Shown here: piece after piece, positions 44,011-52,500 of the stretch
How positions within the stretch are numbered: the first letter of the stretch is position 1
Layout of the letters: each line of letters opens with the position of its first letter
From: Hymenobacter sp. PAMC 26628
Lineage (GTDB): Bacteria > Bacteroidota > Bacteroidia > Cytophagales > Hymenobacteraceae
Direction of reading: 5' to 3'
DNA: 64,000 bases
NCBI RefSeq assembly: GCF_001562275.1
Contig: NZ_CP014304.1
Location: 3,162,001 to 3,226,000 of the forward strand
Translations under genes and position numbers: made by a program
The notes under the pieces: model-generated
Database searches by the model: none
What the model saw: only the letters and a program-made list of their open reading frames with translations
Told to the model about the DNA's origin: nothing

Positions 44011-44150
44011 GGCTTCGGTGGCACGGCGGCTTTGAGGCCCGCGGCGGTTACCAAAAAGTACGGGCCTTAGCACGTTTGTCCAGTTACTCGTAAAGGCTAC
44101 ATCCCCGCGGCCGCCACGGGGCCCTGGGGCCCTACTTATTCACCTCTGCA

Positions 44151-45224
44151 ATGGACCAACTTACTGCTCCCACCTCCCCACCTGCCTCCCTCACCAGCTA
44201 CGCGCGGCGCGTGGGCATCGCGGCGGGCATCGTGTTCATTGTCTTGTTCTTGACGGGGCTGCTGGGAATGGCCTTCGGGGTATTTTTGCGGGTACTGGCG
44301 GCGCTGCTCATTGCCCTGCCACTGCAAGCGGGGGCCCAGTGGCTGCACCGCCGCACCCGCCTGCCGCAGGGCCTGGCACTGCTGCTGGTGACGCTGCTGG
44401 TGGTGGGGGCTCTGGTGGGCACGGGCTGGCTGTTTTCGACGCGCATTGGCGAGCAGGTGGCCGAGCTGCAAAAGCAGCTGCCGCAGGCCCTGCGCGACGT
44501 GCAGGCGCGCGCGCGCGGCACCGAGTGGGGCCAGTGGCTAGCCAACGAAAACCTCGATTTTGGCCGCCTCACGGGCGGCGGCTCGGCCTGGATGGGCCGC
44601 ATCACGGGCGTGTTTTCCACCACGTTCAGCGTGCTGGCCGATGCCTACGTTATCATCTTTCTGGCCTTGTTTATTGCTTTGCAGCCCAAGCTGTACCGCG
44701 CCGGCCTGGTGATGCTGGTGCCCAAACCCGGCCGCGCCCGCGCCCACGAGGTGCTCGACAAAATCAGCGACACGCTGGTGAAATGGGTACTGGGCCGACT
44801 GGTGTCGATGCTGGCCGTGGGCGTGCTCACGGCCCTGGGGCTGTGGGCGTTGGGCCTGCCGCTGGCCTGGGTGCTGGCCCTGTTTGCGGGGCTGGTTACG
44901 TTCATTCCCAACATCGGGCCCATCGTTTCGATGGTGCCGGCGCTGCTGCTGGCCTTTTTCCACGGGGGCCCCACGGAGGCGCTGTACGTGCTGGCCCTAT
45001 ACCTGGGCGTGCAAACGCTGGAGAGCGCGGCCGTGTCGCCGGTGGTGCAGCAGCGGCTCATCCTGCTGCCGCCCGCCCTCATTTTTGTGGGGCAGCTGGT
45101 CATCGGCTCGTTCACCGGCCTGCTGGGGCTCACGTTGGCCACCCCCATCGTCGCCATCGGCGTGATTCTGGTGAAAATGCTCTATGTGCAGGACGTGCTG
45201 GGCGACGACTCGGTAGAGCTGTAG
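44151..45224 (+). CDS. AI-2E family transporter (PerM-like permease)
   Basis: 357 residues with the typical layout: two or three N-terminal helices (ARRVGIAAGIVFIVLFLTGLLGMAFGVFLRVLAALLIALPL), a soluble helical insert (QLPQALRDVQARARG), then five C-terminal helices with the conserved GLVTFIPNIGPIVSMVPALLLAF and FVGQLVIGSFTGLLGLTLATPI motifs. Family members are widespread inner-membrane permeases; the substrate here cannot be inferred and AI-2 export is not implied. A family B hairpin separates it from the convergent DUF1028 gene. Confidence 0.92.
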   Translation: MDQLTAPTSPPASLTSYARRVGIAAGIVFIVLFLTGLLGMAFGVFLRVLAALLIALPLQAGAQWLHRRTRLPQGLALLLVTLLVVGALVGTGWLFSTRIGEQVAELQKQLPQALRDVQARARGTEWGQWLANENLDFGRLTGGGSAWMGRITGVFSTTFSVLADAYVIIFLALFIALQPKLYRAGLVMLVPKPGRARAHEVLDKISDTLVKWVLGRLVSMLAVGVLTALGLWALGLPLAWVLALFAGLVTFIPNIGPIVSMVPALLLAFFHGGPTEALYVLALYLGVQTLESAAVSPVVQQRLILLPPALIFVGQLVIGSFTGLLGLTLATPIVAIGVILVKMLYVQDVLGDDSVEL

Positions 45225-45231
45225 CCCGGCC

Positions 45232-45337
45232 GTAGCGTGGACTTTGCGAGTCCGCGACGAGCGCAGCGAGTATGACGATTGAACGGGCTATTAGCCCACT
45301 CGCTGCGCTCGTCGCGGACTCGCAAAGTCCACGCTAC
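45232..45337. repeat. Dispersed hairpin, family B copy 2
   Basis: Outer arms GTAGCGTGGACTTTGCGAG... and ...CTCGCAAAGTCCACGCTAC are complementary over more than 40 bases, extended inward by CGACGAGCGCAGCGAG/CTCGCTGCGCTCGTCG. It lies between two convergent genes, 8 bp after the AI-2E transporter stop. Confidence 0.95.
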
Positions 45338-45341
45338 ATCC

Positions 45342-46334
45342 TCATTTCAACGCCAGAATCTGCTTCAATTCTGCATCTGAAACCGTGAGCAGGCCTACTT
45401 TGGGCAGGCGCTCGGTGAGGACGCGCCAGTTGGGTTCCTGCTGAAAAATGGGTTTCAGCAAAGCCAGGGCGGCGGGCACCTGCTGCTTGTTGGCCAGCGT
45501 GATGGCGTGCCAGTACTTCATTTCCAGGTTCTGGGGGAACATCTTTTCGGCCGCCTGATACTCCTGGATGGCTTTCGGCATGTCGTTTTTCTCCACGGCC
45601 AGGTCGCCGGCGTTCATGTGATCGTAGGCGCGGTGCAGCTTGAGGAGGCGACGCAGCTCGGGCAGCGGCTGGGCGGCGTCGTCCACGCGCAGGTCCACGA
45701 GGCGGTCGGCCCAGGGGCCCTCGGTGGCGGTGCCGCGCACCACCAGCAGCGCCGCCGACTGCCGGCCGCGGATGTCGCCCCCGGCGGCCTGGGCCGCGTC
45801 GAGGGCCCCGAGCACGCGCTCGGCCAGGGGCAGGGCGGCGCCGGCTTCGTAGGCCTTGGCCATCGCGCCCCACACCGTGTTGTTGAGCATCATGTTGGCC
45901 TGCACCGAGAACTGGGGCCCCTGCTGGTGCCCGGCCATGTCCACGCATTTTTTGCCGGTGTGCGTCGCCACGCGGCCCTGGTTGTCGAGGATGGCGACCT
46001 GGCGCACGTCGCGCCCTTCGTCATTGGCCAGCAGCTCATCCAGCGCCTGTTGAGCGGTTTTGCCGCTTTTCAGCAGGGCCAGGCCGCGCAGGCCGAACGA
46101 CTTGTTGGTGAAAGACTGGGTGGCGACTACGCCTACGCCGGCCTCGGCCCAGCTAACGGAGGTGCCCACCGAAAACCAGTGGCTTTGCACGGCCACGGCC
46201 ATTTCACCGGTTTTGGCGTCGCGGGCCACGATGCTGAAGGTGTGGGCCAGCGGGTCGGTAGCGGAGTACACGGACTGGGCGGCGGCGGGCAGCGCCAGCA
46301 AGGTCAGCGCGAAAAGTAGTAGCTTGGGCAACAT
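45342..46334 (-). CDS. Secreted DUF1028 protein (Ntn-hydrolase-like)
   Basis: 330 residues with a signal peptide (MLPKLLLFALTLLALPAAAQ). The DUF1028 landmarks follow: HTFSIVARDAKTGEMAVAVQSHWFSVGTSVSWAEAGVGVVATQSFTN, with ANMM in the middle and GDIRGRQSAALLVV. The C-terminal 100 residues look TPR-like (AYDHMNAGDLAVEKNDMPKAIQEYQAAEKMFPQN). The DUF1028 fold resembles Ntn hydrolases; no reaction is known. It diverges from paaA across a 131-bp region that holds the paaA operator candidate. Confidence 0.88.
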   Translation of the reverse strand: MLPKLLLFALTLLALPAAAQSVYSATDPLAHTFSIVARDAKTGEMAVAVQSHWFSVGTSVSWAEAGVGVVATQSFTNKSFGLRGLALLKSGKTAQQALDELLANDEGRDVRQVAILDNQGRVATHTGKKCVDMAGHQQGPQFSVQANMMLNNTVWGAMAKAYEAGAALPLAERVLGALDAAQAAGGDIRGRQSAALLVVRGTATEGPWADRLVDLRVDDAAQPLPELRRLLKLHRAYDHMNAGDLAVEKNDMPKAIQEYQAAEKMFPQNLEMKYWHAITLANKQQVPAALALLKPIFQQEPNWRVLTERLPKVGLLTVSDAELKQILALK

Positions 46335-46432
46335 ATGGCGGAAGAGATAAAAAATGGCACTGGGCCGCGTTACGGCCGGGGCCCAAGGTACGGCCGATTC
46401 CGGAGCCCCAGAATTTTTTCCTTACTTTTACA

Positions 46433-46448
46433 AACTAACGCTTGTTAG
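46433..46448 (+). promoter_or_regulatory. Candidate TetR-type operator upstream of paaA
   Basis: AACTAACGCTTGTTAG contains the perfect palindrome CTAAC-GCTT-GTTAG and matches the paaK site at 12 of 16 positions. It ends 17 bp before the paaA start. TACTTTTA (46423-46430), one mismatch from the -7 consensus, lies directly upstream. Its position suits repression of the paaABCD genes by the linked TetR-family regulator. Confidence 0.6.
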
Positions 46449-46465
46449 CCTTTGTTGACTGCTTT

Positions 46466-47428
46466 ATGGAAACGCTCGAAAAAGACCTCCGCCGCGACGA
46501 CCAGTTCCAAGCCCGCATCGACGCCGACGTGCGCATCGAGCCCAAGGACTGGATGCCCGATGCCTACCGCAAAACCCTGATCCGGCAGATTTCGCAGCAC
46601 GCGCACTCCGAAATTGTGGGCATGCTGCCCGAAGGCAACTGGATTACCCGGGCCCCCAGCCTCAAGCGCAAGGCCATTTTGCTGGCCAAGGTGCAGGACG
46701 AGGCCGGCCACGGCCTCTACCTCTACAGCGCCGCCGAAACGCTGGGCGCGAGCCGCGACCAGATGCTGGCCGACCTGCACAGCGGCAAGGCCAAGTACAG
46801 CAGCATCTTCAACTACCCCACCCTGAGCTGGGCCGACATGGGCTGCGTGGGCTGGCTCGTGGACGGCGCCGCCATCCTCAACCAGGTACCGCTGTGCCGC
46901 ACCAGCTACGGGCCCTACGCCCGGGCCATGGTGCGCGTGTGCAAGGAAGAAAGCTTCCACCAGCGCCAGGGCTTCGAAATCATGCAGACGCTAACCGCCG
47001 GGGCCCCCGTGCAAAAGGAAATGGCCCAGGAGGCCCTTAACCGCTGGTGGTGGCCCACGCTGATGATGTTCGGCCCGAAGGACTCGGAGTCGCCCAACAC
47101 CGAGCAGAGCATGAAGTGGCGCATCAAGCGCTTCACCAACGACGAGCTGCGCCAGAAATTTGTGGACATGATGGTGCCCCAGGCCGAATTCCTGGGCCTG
47201 ACCGTGCCCGACGAAAAAGCGAAGTGGAACGAAGCCCGCCAAGCCTACGACTTCGGCGAAGTCGATTGGAACGAGTTCTGGAGCGTGGTAAAAGGCAACG
47301 GCCTCTGCAACCACGACCGCCTCCAGGCCCGCGTGCAAGCCCACGAAGAGGGCGCCTGGGTGCGCGAGGCCGCCCTGGCCCACGCCGCCAAACGCGCCGC
47401 CCGCGAGGCAGCAGCAGTGGCCGTTTAG
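46466..47428 (+). CDS. paaA: Phenylacetyl-CoA 1,2-epoxidase catalytic subunit PaaA
   Basis: 320 residues from ATG 46466 (METLEKDL). This is the di-iron oxygenase subunit that converts phenylacetyl-CoA to the ring 1,2-epoxide. Ligand-bearing helices are visible: [20 protein letters not shown] (Glu-x-x-His) and [13 protein letters not shown] (Glu...His), each an ExxH pair. Length is normal. It begins the paaABCD block; a family A hairpin separates it from paaB, unusual for genes of one complex. Confidence 0.96.
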   Translation: METLEKDLRRDDQFQARIDADVRIEPKDWMPDAYRKTLIRQISQHAHSEIVGMLPEGNWITRAPSLKRKAILLAKVQDEAGHGLYLYSAAETLGASRDQMLADLHSGKAKYSSIFNYPTLSWADMGCVGWLVDGAAILNQVPLCRTSYGPYARAMVRVCKEESFHQRQGFEIMQTLTAGAPVQKEMAQEALNRWWWPTLMMFGPKDSESPNTEQSMKWRIKRFTNDELRQKFVDMMVPQAEFLGLTVPDEKAKWNEARQAYDFGEVDWNEFWSVVKGNGLCNHDRLQARVQAHEEGAWVREAALAHAAKRAAREAAAVAV

Positions 47429-47466
47429 GGCCCCGGGGCCCCATTACAAACGAGAACAACATCTAC

Positions 47467-47578
47467 CGTCTGTCATGCTGAGCCTGCGAAGCATCTTTTC
47501 ACGTTCGCGCCGATTGAGCTATTAATCCTGGCGAAAGCAACCGTGAGAAGATGCTTCGCAAGCTCAGCATGAAAGACG
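47467..47578. repeat. Dispersed hairpin, family A copy 9
   Basis: The arms CGTCTGTCATGCTGAGCCTG... and ...CAAGCTCAGCATGAAAGACG are complementary over about 31 bases with two or three mismatches, inner GCGAAGCATCTT/AAGATGCTTCGC. It lies between paaA and paaB and should form a strong stem in the operon mRNA. Confidence 0.92.
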
Positions 47579-47602
47579 ATTAATTAGTTATATAACAGTA
47601 TA

Positions 47603-47890
47603 ATGTCGCAATCCGAGTGGCCCCTGTGGGAGGTCTTCATCCGCAGCAAGCAGGGGCTGGACCACAAGCACGTGGGCAGCCTGCACGCCGCCGACGCCAC
47701 CATGGCCGTGCAAAACGCCCGCGACGTGTACACGCGCCGCCTGGAGGGCGTGAGTATCTGGGTGGTGGAGTCGACGAACATCCACGCCTCCAACCCCGGC
47801 GAGGCGGCCGAATTCTTCGACCCGGCGGCCGACAAAGTGTACCGGCACCCCACGTTTTACACCGTGCCGGATTCTATTAAACACATGTAA
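47603..47890 (+). CDS. paaB: Phenylacetyl-CoA epoxidase subunit PaaB
   Basis: 95 residues, the usual PaaB size. Opens with WPLWEVFIRSKQGLDHKHVGSLHAADATMAVQNARDVYTRR, the family hallmark, followed by GVSIWVVESTNI and a Pro-His-Pro-type C-terminus (YRHPTFYTVPDSIKHM). PaaB bridges the PaaAC oxygenase in the multicomponent enzyme. paaC begins 11 bp after its stop. Confidence 0.96.
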   Translation: MSQSEWPLWEVFIRSKQGLDHKHVGSLHAADATMAVQNARDVYTRRLEGVSIWVVESTNIHASNPGEAAEFFDPAADKVYRHPTFYTVPDSIKHM

Positions 47891-47901
47891 GCTTGCTGGT
47901 T

Positions 47902-48714
47902 ATGGACCACCCCGCTGATTTGCTACCTGCCCCCGCCGCCATTGCCCACGCGCCCACCGTGCGGCAGCAGCTCTTCGAATTCGTGCTGCAACTGGCCGAC
48001 ACCAGCCTCGTGCTGGGCCACCGCCTGAGCGAGTGGTGCGGCCACGGGCCCGTGCTGGAGCAGGACCTGGCCCTGGCCAACATTGCCCTCGACCTGCTGG
48101 GCGAAACCCGCAGCCTCTACCAGTACGCCGCTGAGCTGGAAGGCCAGGGCCGCACCGAGGACGACCTCGCCTACCTGCGCCCCGCCACCGCCTACCGCAA
48201 CCCCCTGCTGGTGGAGCAGCCCAACGGCGACTTCGCCTACACCGTGGTGCGCCAGTTTTTGTTCGACAACTACCACTACCACTTGCTGTTGGCGCTGAAA
48301 GAGGGCCCCGACGCGCCCCTGGCCGGCATTGCCGGAAAGTCGGTGAAGGAGGCGGCCTACCACCTCAAGTGGAGTTCGGAGTGGCTGATTCGGCTGGGCG
48401 ACGGCACCGCCGAAAGCCGCCAGCGCCTCGACAAAGCCCTGGCCACGCTCTGGCGCTACGCCGCCGAGCTGACCACCGCCACCGCCACCGAAGCCGCCCT
48501 GCAAGACCTCGGCCTCGTGCCCGATTACGCCGATATTCTGCCCGCCATGCAGGCCCACGCGGCCCACGTGCTGGCCGAAGCCACCGTGCCCGCGCCCCAA
48601 ATTGCGCCCTTTACCCAAAAGGGCGGCAAGGCCGGCCAGCACTCCGAGCACCTGGGCTACCTGCTCGCCGAGCTGCAGTACATGCAGCGCGCCTACCCCG
48701 GCCTGACGTGGTAG
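47902..48714 (+). CDS. paaC: Phenylacetyl-CoA epoxidase structural subunit PaaC
   Basis: 270 residues from ATG 47902 (MDHPADLL). Ferritin-like four-helix structural partner of PaaA, with LVLGHRLSEWCGHGPVLEQDLALANIALDLLGETRSLYQYA and FLFDNYHYHLLLALK, typical of PaaC; it lacks a functional di-iron site in the family. Its stop overlaps the paaD start by 7 bp, which suggests coupled translation. Confidence 0.95.
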   Translation: MDHPADLLPAPAAIAHAPTVRQQLFEFVLQLADTSLVLGHRLSEWCGHGPVLEQDLALANIALDLLGETRSLYQYAAELEGQGRTEDDLAYLRPATAYRNPLLVEQPNGDFAYTVVRQFLFDNYHYHLLLALKEGPDAPLAGIAGKSVKEAAYHLKWSSEWLIRLGDGTAESRQRLDKALATLWRYAAELTTATATEAALQDLGLVPDYADILPAMQAHAAHVLAEATVPAPQIAPFTQKGGKAGQHSEHLGYLLAELQYMQRAYPGLTW

Positions 48715-49220
48715 CCACGGCCACTGGGGCCCCCACCGAAGCCCAAATCTGGCGGCTGCTGGAGGAAGTGACGGACCCCGAGGTGCCCGTGCTCAGCATC
48801 CTCGACCTGGGCATTGTGCGGGCCGTGCAAGTGGTTGGAGAACAAGTAACGGTGACCATCACGCCCACCTACTCGGGCTGCCCGGCCATGAACACCATCG
48901 CCACCGACATCCGCCTGCGCCTGCTGGCCGAGGGCATCACGCAACTCACTGTGCACAACCAGCTCAGCCCGGCCTGGACGACGGACTGGATGAGCGCCGC
49001 GGGCCGCGCCAAGCTCACCGCCTACGGCATCGCCCCGCCCGTGGACGGCACCGCCACCGGTCACGTGCTCAACCTGTTCGGCAAGGCCACGGCCGTGGCC
49101 TGCCCGCTGTGCGGCTCGGCCCACACGCAGCTCGTCAACCAGTTCGGCTCCACGGCGTGCAAAGCGCTTTACCAGTGCCAGGACTGCCGCGAGCCGTTCG
49201 ATTATTTCAAGTGCCACTGA
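48708..49220 (+). CDS. paaD: PaaD, Fe-S/zinc maturation factor of the phenylacetyl-CoA epoxidase
   Basis: 170 residues from a GTG at 48708 inside the end of paaC. The N-terminal MIP18/DUF59 domain shows LEEVTDPEVPVLSILDLGIV and YSGCPAMNTI; the C-terminal zinc-ribbon-like part has two Cys pairs (CPLCGS and CQDC). PaaD is needed for assembly or maturation of the epoxidase. paaE, normally next, is at 39282 instead. Confidence 0.93.
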   Translation: MVATATGAPTEAQIWRLLEEVTDPEVPVLSILDLGIVRAVQVVGEQVTVTITPTYSGCPAMNTIATDIRLRLLAEGITQLTVHNQLSPAWTTDWMSAAGRAKLTAYGIAPPVDGTATGHVLNLFGKATAVACPLCGSAHTQLVNQFGSTACKALYQCQDCREPFDYFKCH

Positions 49221-49239
49221 TTTTGGTGCTTAAGGATTC

Positions 49240-49330
49240 GTCACGCAGCGCACAGCGCAGCATCTTTCTCGCGTAACCAATCATGGGTTAATGCCTTGGG
49301 AAAGACGCTGCGCTGCGCGCTGCATGGCGG
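49240..49330. repeat. Dispersed hairpin, family A copy 10
   Basis: Arms CGTCACGCAGCGCACAGCGC... and ...GCTGCGCGCTGCATGGCG pair with several mismatches, inner GCATCTTTC/GAAAGACGC; it is an older or degraded copy. TAACTTTG (49334-49341), a -7-like element, follows at once and may serve the 3-hydroxyacyl-CoA dehydrogenase gene. Confidence 0.8.
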
Positions 49331-49409
49331 CCTAACTTTGCAATGGTGACTGCCACGGCAGCGCGCCAACCGCGGGTGACCAACCGCTGACAACAAGAAA
49401 CTTAGAACC

Positions 49410-50594
49410 ATGAGCATGACCATCGGAATCATCGGCAGCGGGGCCATGGGCGCGGGCATTGCCCAGGTACTGGCCACCGCCGGCCACCCCGTGCGCCTGC
49501 TCGACCAGCACGCCGGGGCCCTCGAAAAAGCCACGGCCGGCATCGAAGCCAACCTGCGCCGGCTGGTGGAAAAAGATAAGCTCTCGGCCGAAGCCGCCGG
49601 CCTGGCCGCCGCTCGCCTGCGCCCCACCACCTACCTGCCCGATTTTGCCGACTGTGAGTTGGTGATTGAGGCCGTGGTGGAAGACCTGGCCGCCAAGCAG
49701 CAGCTGTTTCGGGAGGCGGAGCAGGTGGTAGCCCCCGAGTGCATTTTGGCCAGCAACACATCGTCGCTCTCGCTGGCGTCCATTGCGGCGGCGTGCCAGC
49801 GGCCGGAGCGCTTCATCGGCTTGCATTTTTTCAACCCGGCCCCGCTCATGCGGCTCGTCGAAATCATTCCGGCGGTGCAAACGCGTACCGGCCTGGCCGG
49901 CGAGCTGCGGGCCCTAGTGACGCGCTGGGGCAAGCAGCCCGTGGTGGCCCAGGACACGCCCGGCTTCATCGTGAACCGGGTGGCGCGGCCGTTCTACGGC
50001 GAGGCGCTGCGCATCCTGGAAGAGGGCATTGCCGACGCGCCCACCATCGATTGGGCCCTGACGACGCTCGGCGGCTTCCGCATGGGGCCCTTCGCGCTGA
50101 TGGATTTCATCGGCCACGACGTGAACTACCGCGTGACGGAAGCGGTGTTCGCCGGCTTCTACTTCGACCCGCGCTACCGGCCGGCCATTGCTCAGAAGCG
50201 CCTGCTGGAAGCTGGCTTTTTGGGGCGGAAGTCGGGCCGCGGCTTTTATGATTATTCCGCCGGGGCCCCGGCGCCCGCCCCTACCCAGGACGAGACGCTG
50301 GGCCACATCATTTTGTACCGCGTGCTGGCCATGCTCATCAACGAGGCGGCCGATGCGCTGCACCGCGGCGTGGCCTCGCGCGACGACCTGGAGCAGGCCA
50401 TGACGCAGGGCGTGAACTACCCCCACGGCCTGCTGGCCTGGGCCGACGCCCTGGGCCCGCCCCGCGTGCTGGCCTGGCTCGACGCCCTCTACGAGGAGTA
50501 CCACGAGGAGCGCTACCGCGCCAGCCCGCTGCTGCGCAAGCTGGCCCGCACCAACCAATTATTCATCCCGCATGAGCGCGTTGCCCAAGCCTAA
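49410..50594 (+). CDS. paaH: 3-hydroxyacyl-CoA dehydrogenase (3-hydroxyadipyl-CoA dehydrogenase)
   Basis: 394 residues. NAD-binding [23 protein letters not shown] at the N-terminus, [26 protein letters not shown], and the family signature [16 protein letters not shown], then two copies of helical C-terminal domain sequence ([67 protein letters not shown]). Within the phenylacetate route it oxidises 3-hydroxyadipyl-CoA. It overlaps the paaI start by 23 bp. Confidence 0.93.
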   Translation: MSMTIGIIGSGAMGAGIAQVLATAGHPVRLLDQHAGALEKATAGIEANLRRLVEKDKLSAEAAGLAAARLRPTTYLPDFADCELVIEAVVEDLAAKQQLFREAEQVVAPECILASNTSSLSLASIAAACQRPERFIGLHFFNPAPLMRLVEIIPAVQTRTGLAGELRALVTRWGKQPVVAQDTPGFIVNRVARPFYGEALRILEEGIADAPTIDWALTTLGGFRMGPFALMDFIGHDVNYRVTEAVFAGFYFDPRYRPAIAQKRLLEAGFLGRKSGRGFYDYSAGAPAPAPTQDETLGHIILYRVLAMLINEAADALHRGVASRDDLEQAMTQGVNYPHGLLAWADALGPPRVLAWLDALYEEYHEERYRASPLLRKLARTNQLFIPHERVAQA

Positions 50595-51018
50595 CGCCGG
50601 GGCCCCCACCCCGGCCGAAGCCGTTAAAGACCTGATGCTGGCCCACGACGCCTTCAGCCGCTGGCTGGGGGTGGCCGTGGCCGCGGTGGGCCCCGGCTAG
50701 GCCCGCCTCACACTAGCCGTGCGCCCCGAGATGCTCAACGGCTTCGGGGCCCTGCACGGCGGCGTCACGTTCGCGGCCGCCGACACGGCCTTCGGGCTGG
50801 CCTGCAACAGCCACGGCCGCCAAGCCGTGGGCCTGAGCGTAACCATTGACTACCTCGAAGCCGGCCGCCCCGGCGACGTGCTCACCGTGGAAGCGCGCGA
50901 GGAAAGCCTCAAGCACAAAATCGGCGTCTACCAAGTGCGCGTCAGCAACCAGCACGGCGCCGTACTGGCCCTTTTCAAAGGCACCGCCTACCGCTCGGAC
51001 AAGGAAATCCCGGTTTGA
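50572..51018 (+). pseudogene. paaI: PaaI-type hotdog thioesterase with an in-frame amber codon
   Basis: From ATG 50572, inside the end of paaH, a frame of 148 codons carries a TAG at 50698-50700 (codon 43, after GPG). The body after it is a normal PaaI hotdog domain: RPEMLNGFGALHGGVTFAAADTAFGLACNS with the catalytic Asn/His-Gly-Gly and Asp region, and VTIDYLEAGRPGDVLTVEA. An internal start at ATG 50731 would remove the first strand. PaaI hydrolyses dead-end CoA esters, so loss could matter under oxygen limitation. A single substitution restores the frame. Confidence 0.82.
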
Positions 51019-51042
51019 GAATACCCGCTTACAATTAATGCT

Positions 51043-51145
51043 CCTGGCCGTCATGCAGCGCGCAGCGAAGCATCTCCACTGCGTCAGTAATCAATGAATT
51101 AGTGAGCGGTAGAGATGCTTCGCTGCGCGCTGCATGACGGCCAGG
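51043..51145. repeat. Dispersed hairpin, family A copy 11 (34-bp perfect stem)
   Basis: The arms 51043-51076 and 51112-51145 are perfectly complementary over 34 bases (CCTGGCCGTCATGCAGCGCG...), with a 35-base AT-rich centre. It lies between paaI and the thiolase gene. Confidence 0.95.
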
Positions 51146-51166
51146 GATAAAAGAAAGAACAAGTAC

Positions 51167-52375
51167 ATGAAAGACGCATTTATCGTTGACGGCATTCGTA
51201 CGCCAATTGGCAACTTCGGCGGCACCTTGGCCACCGTGCGGCCCGACGACCTGGGGGCCCTGGTCATCCAGGAATTATTGCGGCGTAACCCCACGGCCGA
51301 CCCGGCCGGCGTGGCCGACGTGCTAATGGGCTGCGCCAACCAGGCCGGCGAAGACAACCGCAACGTGGCCCGCATGGCCCTGCTGCTGGCCGGCCTGCCG
51401 GCCTCGGTGCCCGGCGAAACCGTGAACCGCCTCTGCGCCAGCGGCCTCTCGGCCAGCGTGGCGGCGGCCCGCGCCATCCAGTGCGGCGACGGCGACCTGT
51501 TCATCGCCGGCGGCGTGGAGAGCATGACCCGGGGGCCCCTGGTGATTTCCAAGGCCAGTGCCGCCTTCGGGCGCGACGCGCAAATGGCTGATTCGAGCTT
51601 CGGCTGGCGCTTCGTCAACCCCCGCATGGAGGAGCTCTACGGCACCGACAGCATGGGCGAAACGGCCGAGAACCTGGCCGAGCGCGACGGCATCAGCCGC
51701 GCCGACCAGGACCAGTTCGCCCTGGCCTCGCAGCAAAAGGCGGCCGCTGCCCACCGCAGCGGCCGCTTGGCCCAGGAAATTGTGCCCGTACCCATTCCGC
51801 AGCGCAAGGGCCCGCCAGTGCTATTTGCGGAGGACGAGTTCATCAAACCCACCACCACTGCGGAAGGCCTGACCAAGCTGCGCCCCGCCTTCCGCAAAAA
51901 CGGCGGCACCATAACGGCCGGCAACGCCTCGGGCCTAAACGACGGGGCCGCCGCCCTGCTCCTGGCCTCGGAAGATGGCTTGAAGCTGCACGGCCTCACG
52001 CCCCGGGCCCGCCTGGTGAGCATGGGCGTGGCCGGCGTCGAGCCCCGCTTCATGGGCATCGGCCCGGTACCGGCCACCCAAATGGCGCTCAAAAAAGCCG
52101 GCCTCACGCTCGACCAAATCGACCTGATTGAGCTCAACGAAGCCTTCGCCGCGCAGGCGCTGGCCTGCACCCGGGCCCTGGGCCTGGCCAACAACGACCC
52201 GCGCCTCAACCCCAACGGCGGCGCCATTGCCCTGGGCCACCCCCTGGGCATGAGCGGCGCCCGCCTGCTCCAAACTGCCGCCCTGGAACTGCACCGCCAG
52301 CACAAGCGCTACGCCTTGGTAACCATGTGCATCGGCGTGGGCCAAGGCTACGCCGCAATTATCGAGCGGGTGTAG
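51167..52375 (+). CDS. paaJ: 3-oxoadipyl-CoA thiolase
   Basis: 402 residues from ATG 51167 (MKDAFIVDGIRTPIGNFGG). Thiolase landmarks: nucleophilic Cys in NRLCASGLSA, GGVESMTRGP, DGAAALLLAS, and the second-half His and Cys in GHPLGMSGARL and CIGVGQGYA. In the phenylacetate pathway it cleaves 3-oxoadipyl-CoA to succinyl-CoA and acetyl-CoA. Its TAG stop lies within the outer arm of a family B hairpin. Confidence 0.94.
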   Translation: MKDAFIVDGIRTPIGNFGGTLATVRPDDLGALVIQELLRRNPTADPAGVADVLMGCANQAGEDNRNVARMALLLAGLPASVPGETVNRLCASGLSASVAAARAIQCGDGDLFIAGGVESMTRGPLVISKASAAFGRDAQMADSSFGWRFVNPRMEELYGTDSMGETAENLAERDGISRADQDQFALASQQKAAAAHRSGRLAQEIVPVPIPQRKGPPVLFAEDEFIKPTTTAEGLTKLRPAFRKNGGTITAGNASGLNDGAAALLLASEDGLKLHGLTPRARLVSMGVAGVEPRFMGIGPVPATQMALKKAGLTLDQIDLIELNEAFAAQALACTRALGLANNDPRLNPNGGAIALGHPLGMSGARLLQTAALELHRQHKRYALVTMCIGVGQGYAAIIERV

Positions 52376-52480
52376 CGCGGACTTTGTGGTCCGCGGCTTT
52401 CGCTTCGTCCTACCGATTACCGCCTTGCCAATTACCGTTGGGCGACCGTTCAAAAACGCGGACTACAAAGTCCGCGCTAC
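52372..52480. repeat. Dispersed hairpin, family B copy 3
   Basis: The arms GTAGCGCGGACTTTGTGGTC... and ...GACTACAAAGTCCGCGCTAC pair over 24 bases with few mismatches; the centre is longer and less ordered than in other copies. The thiolase stop codon (52373-52375) is part of the left arm. Confidence 0.88.
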
Positions 52481-52500
52481 ATTCTAAACTCCCCTTCCCC

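Noticed and set aside
40643..50700. Genome-wide recoding of TAG to Trp
   Set aside because: TAG is the terminal codon of several intact genes of normal length (egtB, egtD, paaC, thiolase), so a changed genetic code is not supported.
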